Position numbers and translations under genes: made by a program
Notes under the pieces: generated by a model
What the model was told of the DNA's origin: nothing
Seen by the model: the letters and a program-made list of their open reading frames with translations, nothing else
The model's database searches: none
Part shown: positions 18,997-27,498 of the stretch, in pieces
Numbering within the stretch: the first letter of the stretch is position 1
Layout: every line of letters starts with the position of its first letter
Source: an uncultured Flavobacterium sp.
GTDB taxonomy: Bacteria; Bacteroidota; Bacteroidia; Flavobacteriales; Flavobacteriaceae
DNA: 64,000 bases
NCBI RefSeq assembly: GCF_963422545.1
Contig: NZ_OY730230.1
Span: 434,001-498,000, forward strand
Direction of reading: 5' to 3'

Positions 18997-19092
18997 CTAA
19001 ATTAAAGCCAAAATATATCCTACTAATGAACCTCCTAAAATTATTAAAACACTATTAATTTTCTTGTAATTAAATATTTTGATTGTCTCCAT
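18997..19092 (-). CDS. Possible 31-residue membrane peptide
   Basis: METIKIFNYKK followed by a hydrophobic segment INSVLIILGGSLVGYILALI. It lies alone in the 477-base gap between the metal operon and the HEPN-like gene. The Gly-Gly motif in the membrane segment is like DUF6132-type small proteins, but the Cys-containing tail of that family is missing, so it may be a truncated relic. No ribosome binding site is seen. Confidence 0.3.
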   Translation of the reverse strand: METIKIFNYKKINSVLIILGGSLVGYILALI

Positions 19093-19280
19093 AATAAATT
19101 TCGATTTATCAAAAAACATCAATCGTAGTATTCTGTTTTTCTGTATTATTGTAAAAACTTATGCTTGATTAGGTAGCGTGTACACACCCATTAATAAGAT
19201 AGATATGTGCTATAAAGTAGCAGGTATATATAAGTTACAGCCAACTGCTCAAGAATTGAACTGCAAAATCACAACCAACC

Positions 19281-19927
19281 ATGAATGAAAGTATAGACAA
19301 AGAACAATTAATACAATTTACTTATCATTATCACTTTGATTACATTTCCCATGAGTTAAAAGACATTGAGGCTTTTATAAAATCTACAGACAATTTTTTA
19401 GCAGACAATTTACAAAACAATAAAAAACTCTCTGACGAACCTGAGCATACTAACGCAAGACTTCATCCTGAAATTCAATTTGGAAGCATTTTTCCTGACA
19501 TACTTTGGCGAACGACTTTTCTTCATTCTTACTTTCGTTTGGAATCTGCTTTAGACCAAGTTTGCAAAAACCTACAGCAGACCGAAGAACATAAAGTTGG
19601 GCTAGCTGATATTGCAGGTAATGGTATTTTCAGAGCTTCTGTTATCTCAAAAAAGTTTGCGACATAAGCGAACCTTTTTTAGACAATACTTGGAGTAAAC
19701 TGAATGATTACAATAAACTGCGAAATATCTTCGTGCATGGAGAACCATTGGTTGACAGAAAAAAAGGTGTTGAATTAGCGAAACGAAATGAGGGTTTGTT
19801 AGTTTCTCCAATAGACTTTGACAGGATCGCGCTCCGTTTTTCAAAAGAATTTAATTTAAAAGCTCTTCAGACAATCGACAGTTTCTTTCAAATCTTAAAA
19901 AAAGAAATGCAGAAAAAAATTAGTTAA
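19281..19927 (+). pseudogene. HEPN-like protein, frameshifted
   Basis: Two frames (19281-19667 and a second ending at 19927) join into about 215 residues if one A is added to the A6 run at 19649-19654. The restored sequence contains KLRNIFVHGE, an R-N-x3-H motif (RX4H) typical of HEPN ribonucleases, after a helical N-terminal half. HEPN proteins act in toxin-antitoxin and antiviral systems. No nucleotidyltransferase partner is adjacent. The gene stands between palindromic regions as an orphan. A sequencing error is possible. Confidence 0.6.
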
Positions 19928-19966
19928 CGGACGGATGAAAAGCAAAACGCAAGTATTGTGCCCGCA

Positions 19967-20091
19967 GTTAGCTTTAACAGGCGTTTGGCGAGATTGCTAA
20001 TTTTGAATCAAATTCATATTTACATTTCGCAATAAATTTTATCTTTAACAGAAAATACTTAGCAGCCATCGCCAAGCACCGGAACGTTAGC
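19967..20091. repeat. Long imperfect palindrome, cassette-border-like (1)
   Basis: GTTTGGCGAGATTGCTAA (19983-20000) pairs imperfectly with TTAGCAGCCATCGCCAAG (20059-20076), and outer words GTTAGC lie on each side (19967 and 20086). The layout recalls integron attC sites, but no integrase is present and the consensus ends fit poorly. Confidence 0.5.
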
Positions 20092-20126
20092 ATCAAACGA
20101 TTAGAAATCGAACTAGTTATAAATTT

Positions 20127-20507
20127 ATGGAAGAACAAATCAACAGTTTAGAGAAGGAATTTAAAGAATTGCAAGACAGTTTTGCTATGATTGATCTGAT
20201 GAGCAATTCCACCAGTGGTAAAGGTTTATTAACTGAAATTCTCTTAAAAAGAATCTTACCTCTTGAATTTCGAATGGAACCTGATACACATAAAACACCT
20301 CACTTACATATATCATATGGTATTAATAAGCATGCCGCAAGTTACTCCCTAATTGATGGTAAACCTATAGTTGGAGAAATTCCTTCCAAATATGACAAAA
20401 AGGCAAAAACATGGATTGATGCAAATCAACAAATTCTAATGCAAATTTGGGAAGAACTAAAAAAGGGTAACCAAAGTGGTTATGAAGGTTTGATTAAAAA
20501 GTTATAA
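20127..20507 (+). CDS. DUF4160-containing protein
   Basis: 126 residues. An N-terminal coiled segment (MEEQINSLEKEFKELQDSF) precedes a DUF4160-like region: HKTPHLHISYGINKHAASYS, GEIPSKYDKKAKTWIDANQQ and ILMQIWEELKKG. DUF4160 proteins are often found beside toxin-antitoxin genes and on mobile elements; their function is unsettled. It is flanked by imperfect palindromes at 19967-20091 and 20531-20642, so it may move as a small unit. Confidence 0.65.
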   Translation: MEEQINSLEKEFKELQDSFAMIDLMSNSTSGKGLLTEILLKRILPLEFRMEPDTHKTPHLHISYGINKHAASYSLIDGKPIVGEIPSKYDKKAKTWIDANQQILMQIWEELKKGNQSGYEGLIKKL

Positions 20508-20530
20508 TAATATTTATCCAGCTGCTAACA

Positions 20531-20642
20531 CATGCTAAAACTCATGGCTAGGTTTTCGATAAATTGTTCGTTTCTTTTTCCAAATTTCGCTTTTCCCTAA
20601 CGGAAAGAACTTGGTTCTCAATTAGTCATAAATTCTAGCATG
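20531..20642. repeat. Long imperfect palindrome, cassette-border-like (2)
   Basis: CATGCTAAAACTCATGGCTA (20531-20550) pairs at 16 of 20 positions with the complement of TAGTCATAAATTCTAGCATG (20623-20642). TGCTAAC precedes the left arm. It follows the DUF4160 gene directly. Confidence 0.55.
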
Positions 20643-20660
20643 GGAACATTACAAAATACT

Positions 20661-20728
20661 TTATTTTATATTCTCGAAAAATGTCAACATAGGTATCAAG
20701 TGTTCGACTGTAGCCCCTGACAGCCCAC
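20661..20728 (-). other. attR with the displaced C-terminal codons of the serine recombinase
   Basis: Read from the GCCCAC core (20723-20728) on the minus strand, the frame used by the recombinase continues for 20 residues, LSGATVEHLIPMLTFFENIK, to a TAA at 20661-20663. In the excised circle this would replace the terminal Arg supplied by the tRNA, giving a 526-residue recombinase. An open frame in register right up to the crossover core is strong support for the attachment-site assignment. Confidence 0.75.
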
Positions 20729-20731
20729 AAA

Positions 20732-20763
20732 AAACTCCTTAAGAAATTAAGGAGTTTTTTTTT
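20732..20763 (+). terminator. Displaced tRNA-Val terminator
   Basis: The same stem (ACTCCTTAA/TTAAGGAGT) and T9 tail as after tRNA-Val copy 1. It probably ended tRNA-Val copy 2 before the element inserted. Confidence 0.85.
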
Positions 20764-20779
20764 GTAGTTTTTTCTAAAA

Positions 20780-20983
20780 TTACTTTATCTTATTAAACAT
20801 ATAGCGGCTAATTTTCCACTGTCCATTTTCTTTTTTCAATACAAATAATTCACGATTTTCTTCTGGTACAGTTTGACCGTTAGCATGAATAAGCGTTGTG
20901 CCTTTAGACATCGTGCGGGCAAAAGCTACATCATTATTTATTTCAATTTCATCGATAAAAAACCGAATAACTAGTTTTAATTG
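20780..20983 (-). pseudogene. C-terminal remnant of a SnoaL/DUF4440-type protein
   Basis: 67 in-frame codons ending at a TAA (20780-20782) translate to FFIDEIEINNDVAFARTMSK, then GTTLIHANGQTVPEENRELF and VLKKENGQWKISRYMFNKIK, the end of an NTF2-like fold of the SnoaL/DUF4440 class. A stop codon lies directly upstream and no start or N-terminal half is present. It lies just outside the right border of the element. Confidence 0.75.
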
Positions 20984-21038
20984 TTAATTTGGTATTACAA
21001 ATTAATTTATTACTTCTTTTAAAAATCTCTTTTTTATA

Positions 21039-22202
21039 ATGGGAAAACATTTTTCAATATTTTATTTTATATTACTCTCAACTTGTATCTCTGCGCAAGA
21101 AATGGTAACTCCTGTAATTAAAATATATCTTGAAGATGCCAAAACAAAACAAAATATTAGTGATTCTAAAGTAACTCTTGAAGGATTTGAGCTTCCCTCT
21201 ATAAGAGCAAATTATGACAAGAAAAAGAAATATTACTATTTTACAAAAATCCCATCCGGTTATAATACCATAATGGCTTATCATAAAAAATATAATGAAA
21301 AAGGGTTTCAAAATAACAACCAATTACCAAAAGAGTTGAAATTGCAACTTTATAATTCATTGAATGTTTGCTATGATTTTGAAACGGAGCCTTTTAAAAA
21401 CTCTTACATAGAAGATCCTTATAAAATTAGTATTTCAACAGTAAATTATTTAGGATATAATAGCTCTAAAGATTTTATTAATCAAACCATTAAGGATTTA
21501 AAACTAGAAATAGAATTAGTGAATCCATATTGGGAAATGAATAAAATTGAAGGCAACCCATTTAGCACTTCACAAAATGAGTCCTATCCAAAAATAAACA
21601 TTAAGGAAAATCAGGAAGTAAAAGGAGATTTCATATTTCCTCTAGTTGGAGGCGTTAGCACTATTTTTCCCGATAGAGTTTATTCGAATAAACCCAAAGA
21701 TATCTGTTTTATTCTAAGAAAAATTGATGGTTCAAAATTTAAAAGGTTTAATGATCCAATTATTAAAAAACTAAAACAGCAAAAATTTGAAGTCTATTCT
21801 ATAATTCTAAACAAAAAAAATGGAACCGAGTTTAAGACTGATTTTAAAATTAGAGACCGACAGAATAAAAAATTTAATTTAAAAAATAAAGCAGACTCGT
21901 CTAAAGTCTTTTTTTATGATTATGGTTTACGAAATAAAAGAAAACCTTTACGTTTATTTAATTTTTTTAAAAAAGACTATTATTTGCCATTTGATGAACC
22001 CAATAAATACCCTCAATTGCCAACTTTTGTTTTGATTTCAAACGGAAAAGACGAAACTTACAATCTCTTTCCTGAAACAGGAAAAGAAAACCCAGTTATA
22101 CATAAAATCCCGATTCCAGATGATGCTCTTGGGCTTGGTATATTGGATTTATACGATTACTACTCACAATTAAGTACAGACATTAAAGGATCAGCTAATT
22201 AA
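21039..22202 (+). CDS. Secreted protein of unknown function
   Basis: 387 residues with a Sec signal (FSIFYFILLSTCISAQ). The first 100 residues look like a carboxypeptidase-regulatory-like beta domain (IKIYLEDAKTKQNISDSKVT, YYYFTKIPSGYNTIMAYHKK). The rest is Lys, Asn and Phe rich without a recognised fold. It lies 23 bases upstream of a lipoprotein gene, forming a likely two-gene operon. Very A+T-rich codon use compared with the metabolic genes hints at a narrow distribution. Confidence 0.6.
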   Translation: MGKHFSIFYFILLSTCISAQEMVTPVIKIYLEDAKTKQNISDSKVTLEGFELPSIRANYDKKKKYYYFTKIPSGYNTIMAYHKKYNEKGFQNNNQLPKELKLQLYNSLNVCYDFETEPFKNSYIEDPYKISISTVNYLGYNSSKDFINQTIKDLKLEIELVNPYWEMNKIEGNPFSTSQNESYPKINIKENQEVKGDFIFPLVGGVSTIFPDRVYSNKPKDICFILRKIDGSKFKRFNDPIIKKLKQQKFEVYSIILNKKNGTEFKTDFKIRDRQNKKFNLKNKADSSKVFFYDYGLRNKRKPLRLFNFFKKDYYLPFDEPNKYPQLPTFVLISNGKDETYNLFPETGKENPVIHKIPIPDDALGLGILDLYDYYSQLSTDIKGSAN

Positions 22203-22225
22203 TTTAGTTTCAACGATAAACAAAT

Positions 22226-22993
22226 ATGAAAAAAACCTTAAACGTCATTATATACCTTTTGATTCTTAATTTTGCTTCCTGTCAAAATAATACAAGATTC
22301 AATAAAGCTGAAAAAGATTTTACAGAAATTGGAGTTTTAGACATTAGTCCGGATAAATCTTTAAAAATATTTAAAAATCCAGAAGATTCTAGGGAAGCCA
22401 CCAAGATTACCTTTGATAAAGTATATTTTGGAAAAAATTCCGGAAGTATTGAAATTAATTCCTCTTCAGATAATAACTTAAAACCTTTTACAATCCATAG
22501 TAGTACTTCAGATTCAGAATCAAAGCATTTAACAAATACAGGCTTAGGTCCTGTTGGTGCTGCTTTAATGTTTCGTGTTATTGCTGAAACGCCTACTTAT
22601 TTTAAGGTTTTAATGGATGATAACACACAAGAAATAGGGTATATAAAAAAAGATGAAAGAAAAACATTTAATTCTAAAAACGCATATTTTTCTAGTATAG
22701 ATCAAAGAAACAATATTCATCCTTCTAATTATTTTGTATTTGAAACCTGGCTTGATTATATGAAAAGAGTCGAATATATAAATGCCACTAATTTTGAAAT
22801 ATTTGATAAGATTAATGGTAAAATAATAAAAAAAGGCTCAAAATCTGAATCTGTTAGAATATCCGTAATCAATCGTAAGGGTGATTGGATACAGGTAAAT
22901 TACAATGAGCTTTTGAAAAATAAAACAGGTTGGTTGCAATGGCGCAAAAATAGCAAATTAACCATAGAAATAACAGAGAACCTTATGGAGTAA
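22226..22993 (+). CDS. Lipoprotein with an SH3-like C-terminal region
   Basis: 255 residues, lipobox LILNFASC (Cys19). The C-terminal part, KGSKSESVRISVINRKGDWI then QVNYNELLKNKTGWLQWRKN, fits an SH3-like domain of the bacterial cell-envelope kind. It is the second gene of a pair with the secreted protein before it. The function is unknown; an envelope location is likely. Confidence 0.6.
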   Translation: MKKTLNVIIYLLILNFASCQNNTRFNKAEKDFTEIGVLDISPDKSLKIFKNPEDSREATKITFDKVYFGKNSGSIEINSSSDNNLKPFTIHSSTSDSESKHLTNTGLGPVGAALMFRVIAETPTYFKVLMDDNTQEIGYIKKDERKTFNSKNAYFSSIDQRNNIHPSNYFVFETWLDYMKRVEYINATNFEIFDKINGKIIKKGSKSESVRISVINRKGDWIQVNYNELLKNKTGWLQWRKNSKLTIEITENLME

Positions 22994-23002
22994 AAAACAC
23001 TT

Positions 23003-23428
23003 CTATTCTTCTGCTTCAAGTCTATATCGAATTGCGTCTTCAAGCACATTAATATTTATATCTTTTAAGGTTTTAAACTTGATGCAATATCCAGTTACAC
23101 TGGCTTTACCAATATTTTTTCCAAATGTTTGAACTAAAAAAGTCTTATCCTTTATCCCGAGAATATAGACGGAGATTCCGGTCGTGTTTCCGCTTAGGCC
23201 AATTCTAAAAAAATCTTTAGTTTTTCCATCTGCATATTTTATGATCTGAAATCCATACCCAATAGTTGGGTTAGCAACCGTTTTATTTTCGCTGTTTTTA
23301 CCATCGTCAAACCATAATTTAGAATCAGGAGTCACACGAAGTATTAGTTCATGCAATTCTTGCATTTCACTGCGTTTTGGTTCAGATTGGCTTGAAATAT
23401 ATTCTTTGATTTGATCTTCTACTTTCAT
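23003..23428 (-). CDS. DUF1801 (YdhG-like) protein
   Basis: 141 residues with the DUF1801 layout: VEDQIKEYISSQSEPKRSEM, LILRVTPDSKLWFDDGKNSE, and a C-terminal strand-rich half with GKNIGKASVTGYCIKFKTLK. These proteins have an iron-chaperone-like frataxin-type fold in some members; the role here is not clear. It converges with the lipoprotein gene, with only nine bases between. Confidence 0.75.
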   Translation of the reverse strand: MKVEDQIKEYISSQSEPKRSEMQELHELILRVTPDSKLWFDDGKNSENKTVANPTIGYGFQIIKYADGKTKDFFRIGLSGNTTGISVYILGIKDKTFLVQTFGKNIGKASVTGYCIKFKTLKDININVLEDAIRYRLEAEE

Positions 23429-23552
23429 AGAATATAAAATTAGTGAGGAAAATATTGATTTATAAAGTTTTTAAATCTTTAATTGTAAATGTATGGAAAT
23501 TACCAATCTAATAATTTCCATTTCTAAAGAAATAATTTGATTCTTTAAAACC

Positions 23553-23590
23553 AATAAACAACTCCTCTGTTTATGGAGGAGTTGTTTATT
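23553..23590 (-). terminator. Terminator of the serine hydrolase gene
   Basis: AAACAACTCCTC pairs with GAGGAGTTGTTT around a short loop, just beyond the minus-strand stop. Confidence 0.75.
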
Positions 23591-23615
23591 TACTATTTTC
23601 TTTTAAGAGAAAAAA

Positions 23616-24701
23616 TTATAAATCCAAACCATTAGTTTTTACATCTATTAAAACCGTATCATAAATTTTATTCAGAAGGTCTTGTCTCATTTTTGAGTTT
23701 CTTTGATCTAAAAGTATTATGATACCCCAATTTTTAGCTCTATTGTAACATATAATTGAAGATTGTCCCATAGAATCTCCACTTTTCATATAAAGTGTAT
23801 TCTTATCATCTGTTACAATATTTATAGCTAATCCAAGTTCTCTTTTTTCATCTTTATAATATATTTTTTCTGTAGTTATAGCAGCTTTACCTATTGTATT
23901 TTCTTTATTTAAAACAGCTTTTAAATATGTAACCATATCAGCCGTACTTGATTTTATTAAACCAGCTGGCGCCATAACATTCCAATTAAAGAACTCCTGA
24001 ATACCGCCATCAGGATTATGCGCAACTGTTTTGTTTTTTACATCAAACTCTTTAGTAAATGTATTACTCATTTTCAGAGGTTTTATCATTTTATCTGTTA
24101 TAAGTTTGTCGTAACTTTTGTTATACACTTTTTCCAATATTTGTCCTAGCAAAGTAATTCCAAATGTAGAGTAACGATATTTACCATAATCTTTTAGTTC
24201 ACTACAATTATTGACCAAAGCCGTCAAAGTTTCCTGTGTTACGCTGCTTACTGGTTGTTGCGGATTTAGCTCTATTAGTTTTCCAAAATCTATATCTGGC
24301 AAACCTGACTGATGAGATGCCAAGTCTGAAATTTTTATTTTTTTTTGAAGTTCTTTTTGCAATACATAATCCTTAGGAAGATAATTATCTATAAAATCAT
24401 CTGCTTTTATTTTATTTTCATTAATGGCCTGGGCTAATAAATTTGAGGTTAAAATTTTTGTTATAGAAGCAATCTCAAATAGAGAATTTTTATTGATTTT
24501 AGCTTGACTTTCTTTGTTCAAATTACCATACGCAGTATAGTATTCCTGATTGTCTTTTATAAAACCGACGCTAATACCTACGTCAGGATTTTTTTGATAA
24601 TTATCCTTTATTATGGAATCAATTTTTCTGGAAATGTCTTGACCAAAAGAGAAATTACTTATTGATAATAGTAGTACTAAAATTTTTACTGTTGTTTTCA
24701 T
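23616..24701 (-). CDS. Serine hydrolase, class C beta-lactamase / DD-peptidase family
   Basis: 361 residues, signal peptide to about residue 20. The active-site tetrad S79-I-T-K82 and the second motif Y177-S-T (YSN in most members) are clear, and KSG in LYMKSGDSMG is the likely third motif. Such enzymes include penicillin-binding esterases and D-aminopeptidases; resistance to beta-lactams should not be assumed. It is divergently positioned from nothing and followed by its own terminator. An AraC-type regulator lies upstream on the same strand. Confidence 0.83.
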   Translation of the reverse strand: MKTTVKILVLLLSISNFSFGQDISRKIDSIIKDNYQKNPDVGISVGFIKDNQEYYTAYGNLNKESQAKINKNSLFEIASITKILTSNLLAQAINENKIKADDFIDNYLPKDYVLQKELQKKIKISDLASHQSGLPDIDFGKLIELNPQQPVSSVTQETLTALVNNCSELKDYGKYRYSTFGITLLGQILEKVYNKSYDKLITDKMIKPLKMSNTFTKEFDVKNKTVAHNPDGGIQEFFNWNVMAPAGLIKSSTADMVTYLKAVLNKENTIGKAAITTEKIYYKDEKRELGLAINIVTDDKNTLYMKSGDSMGQSSIICYNRAKNWGIIILLDQRNSKMRQDLLNKIYDTVLIDVKTNGLDL

Positions 24702-24854
24702 TGTATCGTGTTTTAGGTTATAAATTTATTTCGATACAAAGATGTGGGAGAATTTAGTGCTACGCGACCGAATAAAAATACTCGGACGCATTTGTTTCTA
24801 AAAATAAGTACGAGTATTTAAAACAACAAGTACGAGTAATTACAAAATACTGAT

Positions 24855-25994
24855 TTATAATTCTTTGCGATAAGCAGTAGGTGTATTGCCAGTATATTTT
24901 TTGAAAGCCGTATTAAAGGAAGATTTTGAATTAAAACCTACCTCGTACAGAATTTCTAAAACAGTTACTTTACTTTTTGTAATATCTTTTAAAATATCCA
25001 TAGCATATTCTATACGATAGGTATTAACAAAATCATAAAAATGCTGTTCTAATTTATGATTAATTAAAAGTGATAAGTCACGAACAGGAATTTCAATAGC
25101 AGTAGAAACATCCAGGATTGTTAAAGAAGGATTAAGAAATGGCTTTTCGTCAATCATATATTGCTTTAACTTCAATAAGGCCGAATCGTACTCTTTTTCA
25201 TTTTCAGCTAATTGTTCACTATTTTTTTCTTCAGAAATTATATCCTTTACCAATTTTAGTTTTGAATCGATATTTCTAAATAAATCCGGATTATTTAATG
25301 CTTTAAATAAGTACCAGCATATAATAATCAGCTGAAATAAAATGAGTCCAATTTTTACTCCTTCAGAAATGTTTGGATAATCTGAAAATTTAAAAATGTT
25401 TTTGACAAGGGTAATCAAATATAAAATCGTCAATACAACTGTAAACTGAAACAACCAATTATAAGAGTTAACACTTTTACCTGCATGATTTTCAAGATAT
25501 AGTTTTTTGGCTTTTCTTAATATCATAAAAACAGCAATAATATATATAACTATCTGAATATGAAATAAAATATGAGTGAACTGCAGTTCTATCATATTTT
25601 GGCGATTTTTAAGAAAACTAATTTTAGAAGCAAGATCTACTGCATAAAAACGAGGTAATAAAACCAGATTCACAATTAAAAACGGAAGCAGATGTATTAT
25701 ATATTTAAGTCTAAGCTTAAAATCAGAATAACAAACGGATAATACATAGAGATAAAAAACAGGAATTTGCAAGAACGCAAATGTATTTCTAAGCATTCCC
25801 AGATTTGAAGGATTATTAACCACCAACTCTAATATAGGATTAATAGAATCTATTACATTTAGCAATAGAAAAACAGCAAAAAGAGAATTACTTATCTTGT
25901 GTTTTGTTTTGACGGTAACCAGAAAAAATGCCAGAAATAATGAAATGAACAATGAGATTACAGTCACAATAATTAATAAATTAATCTTATCCAT
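24855..25994 (-). CDS. Membrane-anchored AraC-family regulator
   Basis: 379 residues: about seven hydrophobic helices over residues 5-245 (7TM-type sensor) and a C-terminal AraC HTH domain (about 280-379) with ALKEILYEVGFNSKSSF-like second helix (VLEILYEVGFNSKSSFNTAF, KKYTGNTPTAYRKEL). Membrane AraC proteins are common in Bacteroidota and respond to an extracytoplasmic signal. It may control the serine hydrolase gene downstream, 153 bases away; that is a guess from position. Confidence 0.82.
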   Translation of the reverse strand: MDKINLLIIVTVISLFISLFLAFFLVTVKTKHKISNSLFAVFLLLNVIDSINPILELVVNNPSNLGMLRNTFAFLQIPVFYLYVLSVCYSDFKLRLKYIIHLLPFLIVNLVLLPRFYAVDLASKISFLKNRQNMIELQFTHILFHIQIVIYIIAVFMILRKAKKLYLENHAGKSVNSYNWLFQFTVVLTILYLITLVKNIFKFSDYPNISEGVKIGLILFQLIIICWYLFKALNNPDLFRNIDSKLKLVKDIISEEKNSEQLAENEKEYDSALLKLKQYMIDEKPFLNPSLTILDVSTAIEIPVRDLSLLINHKLEQHFYDFVNTYRIEYAMDILKDITKSKVTVLEILYEVGFNSKSSFNTAFKKYTGNTPTAYRKEL

Positions 25995-26222
25995 TCACTA
26001 AACTTCTTTTGGGGTTATGAAATGACTCTAATCTATTGAAACTAATATAGATTTTTGCCATAAACTTGGTCTTTTTATCAGGCGAATATAAGAAATTACT
26101 TTATGTTAAATTATTAAGCGATTTAGGATAATAATACAACTTATTAACATTTGTATTGAGGGTTTCCTCAAAAAAATATAAAAATGAATAAGTAAACAGA
26201 TTTACAGGCATTGCAGAATACA

Positions 26223-26259
26223 AAAAAAACTCCATCAGCTGCGGCTGATGGAGTTTTTT
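26223..26259 (-). terminator. Terminator of the ArsR-SRPBCC-DoxX operon
   Basis: AAAAACTCCATCAGC and GCTGATGGAGTTTTTT form a strong stem with a four-base loop, 24 bases after doxX. Confidence 0.85.
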
Positions 26260-26282
26260 ATTTAATATATCTCTAAATTTAA

Positions 26283-26660
26283 TTAAGCTAAAACCGTTTT
26301 GCGATCTACAGGTCTAAAATACCAAGATATTACGGTTAAAACTATTAATAATACCGGACCAAAAAGTTCCTTGGGAGCATCCCCAATAGCCAAATGCGAA
26401 AATACCGCACCCGACATTGCGAAGAAAAAACCGGCATAAGCCCATTCTTTCAATAAAGAAAACTTCGGAATAAGAACTGCTATTACTCCCAGAATTTTCC
26501 AAACGCCTAAAAGGGTTAAAAAATACAGCGGATATCCCAAATGAGTCATCATAACTGTTTCTTCTTTCATTTTAATTAACTGTACAATTCCGGTTGCAAC
26601 CATTCCTAACGAAAGCCAAAGCGTCGCAATCCAATAGATAATCTTGTTTCTCTTAGTCAT
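26283..26660 (-). CDS. DoxX-like membrane protein
   Basis: 125 residues with four hydrophobic segments (IIYWIATLWLSLGMVATGIV, LTLLGVWKILGVIAVLIP, WAYAGFFFAMSGAVFSHL, FGPVLLIVLTVISWYF), matching the DoxX-like family. It is third in an operon after an ArsR regulator and an SRPBCC protein, a common Bacteroidota set. Its biochemical role is not established. Confidence 0.82.
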   Translation of the reverse strand: MTKRNKIIYWIATLWLSLGMVATGIVQLIKMKEETVMMTHLGYPLYFLTLLGVWKILGVIAVLIPKFSLLKEWAYAGFFFAMSGAVFSHLAIGDAPKELFGPVLLIVLTVISWYFRPVDRKTVLA

Positions 26661-26698
26661 AATTATTTGTTTTAGTTTATTGTTAATTAATATTGATG

Positions 26699-27166
26699 TT
26701 ATTTTAATTTATTTACAGCGTCCTGTAAGCGATTATGTGCCATATTTATACCTTGTGCAAACGGAAGTTTTAGCACTTGATCTCTAATCGCTACTGATTT
26801 ATAGACAATTTGCATGGTTAGTTTACTAGTTTCATCTGATACTTTTTCGAACTCTAAATATTCAAGCTGAACAGGAAAAGGAGTATTTTCCATTTCGAAT
26901 GTTCTGGTGATTTTTTTGTTTTCAATTATTTCATGAATTACACCATTAGCCTTAAAAACAACATTTCCTTTAGCATCGGAAGTTTCAAATTGCCAACCGC
27001 CATGTTTTACATTTTCAAGTTTCAAAACCTTTGTTCCCATCCATTGTTCGACAATTTCAGACTCAACATAAGCTTTAAAAAGTAATTCCAGAGGCAAATC
27101 AAAATCTCTTGTAATTACTAATTCCTGTTTACCGTTTTCGGCATTTATTTTAGTTTTTTGTTCCAT
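26699..27166 (-). CDS. SRPBCC (AHSA1-type) domain protein
   Basis: 155 residues of the AHSA1/START-like fold: LVITRDFDLPLELLFKAYVE, EQWMGTKVLKLENVKHGGWQ, and FEKVSDETSKLTMQIVYKSV. Proteins of this type bind hydrophobic ligands and commonly follow ArsR repressors. It begins five bases after the ArsR gene and precedes doxX in one transcription unit. Confidence 0.85.
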   Translation of the reverse strand: MEQKTKINAENGKQELVITRDFDLPLELLFKAYVESEIVEQWMGTKVLKLENVKHGGWQFETSDAKGNVVFKANGVIHEIIENKKITRTFEMENTPFPVQLEYLEFEKVSDETSKLTMQIVYKSVAIRDQVLKLPFAQGINMAHNRLQDAVNKLK

Positions 27167-27171
27167 GATTT

Positions 27172-27495
27172 TTACTTTTTAGATTGGTAGTTTTTCATTA
27201 TAGCTTCAAGTTTATTAAACTTTTCATCCCACATTTTTCTAAAAGGCTCAATAAAATTGTCTATTTCTTTGATCTTTTCGGGATTTAAATGATAATAAAT
27301 CTCTCTTCCGTTTTGTGTTTGACGTAGTAATTCACATTCATTTAAAATCTGAATGTGTTTTGAAATAGTTTGTCGTGACGAACTAAAATTTTCGGCTATA
27401 GTACCTGGTGTCATAGCCTGAATTGCAACCAAACTCAATATTGCTCTACGAGTAGGATCAGCAATTGCCTGAAAAACATCTCTTCTAATTTCCAT
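27172..27495 (-). CDS. ArsR-family transcriptional repressor
   Basis: 107 residues from the ATG at 27495 (MEIRRDVFQAIADPTRRAIL). The winged helix is clear: VAIQAMTPGTIAENFSSSRQ, then TISKHIQILNECELLRQTQN. No Cys pair for metal sensing is seen, so it belongs to the non-metal subgroup found beside SRPBCC genes. The start 48 bases upstream would put the promoter and operator inside the gene, so 27495 is preferred. It probably controls its own operon. Confidence 0.87.
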   Translation of the reverse strand: MEIRRDVFQAIADPTRRAILSLVAIQAMTPGTIAENFSSSRQTISKHIQILNECELLRQTQNGREIYYHLNPEKIKEIDNFIEPFRKMWDEKFNKLEAIMKNYQSKK

Positions 27496-27498
27496 TGC

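Larger units (their letters stand above)
3882..20728. mobile_element. 16.8 kb integrative (mobilizable) element with copper/silver resistance cargo
   Basis: The borders are the six-base core GCCCAC at 3882-3887 (left) and 20723-20728 (right). Joining the outer flanks restores tRNA-Val followed by its terminator, as in the intact neighbouring copy. Joining the inner ends gives an attP-like dyad, CCCCTGACAG then CCCA then CTGTGAGGGA, typical of serine recombinase sites. Contents in order: recombinase, small ORF, MobA-like protein, AbiEii pair, oriT-like DNA, HTH protein, metal operon, two orphan genes. No relaxase or type IV secretion genes are present, so transfer would need a helper, or the element is a decayed conjugative transposon. 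Confidence 0.85.

Noticed and set aside
19967..20642. Chromosomal integron with attC sites
   Set aside because: No integron integrase in the window and the ends do not fit the RYYYAAC/GTTRRRY consensus well; kept only as cassette-like palindromes.
24701..24855. Direct control of the serine hydrolase by the adjacent AraC protein
   Set aside because: Only position supports it; no repeated operator was seen in the 153-base spacer.
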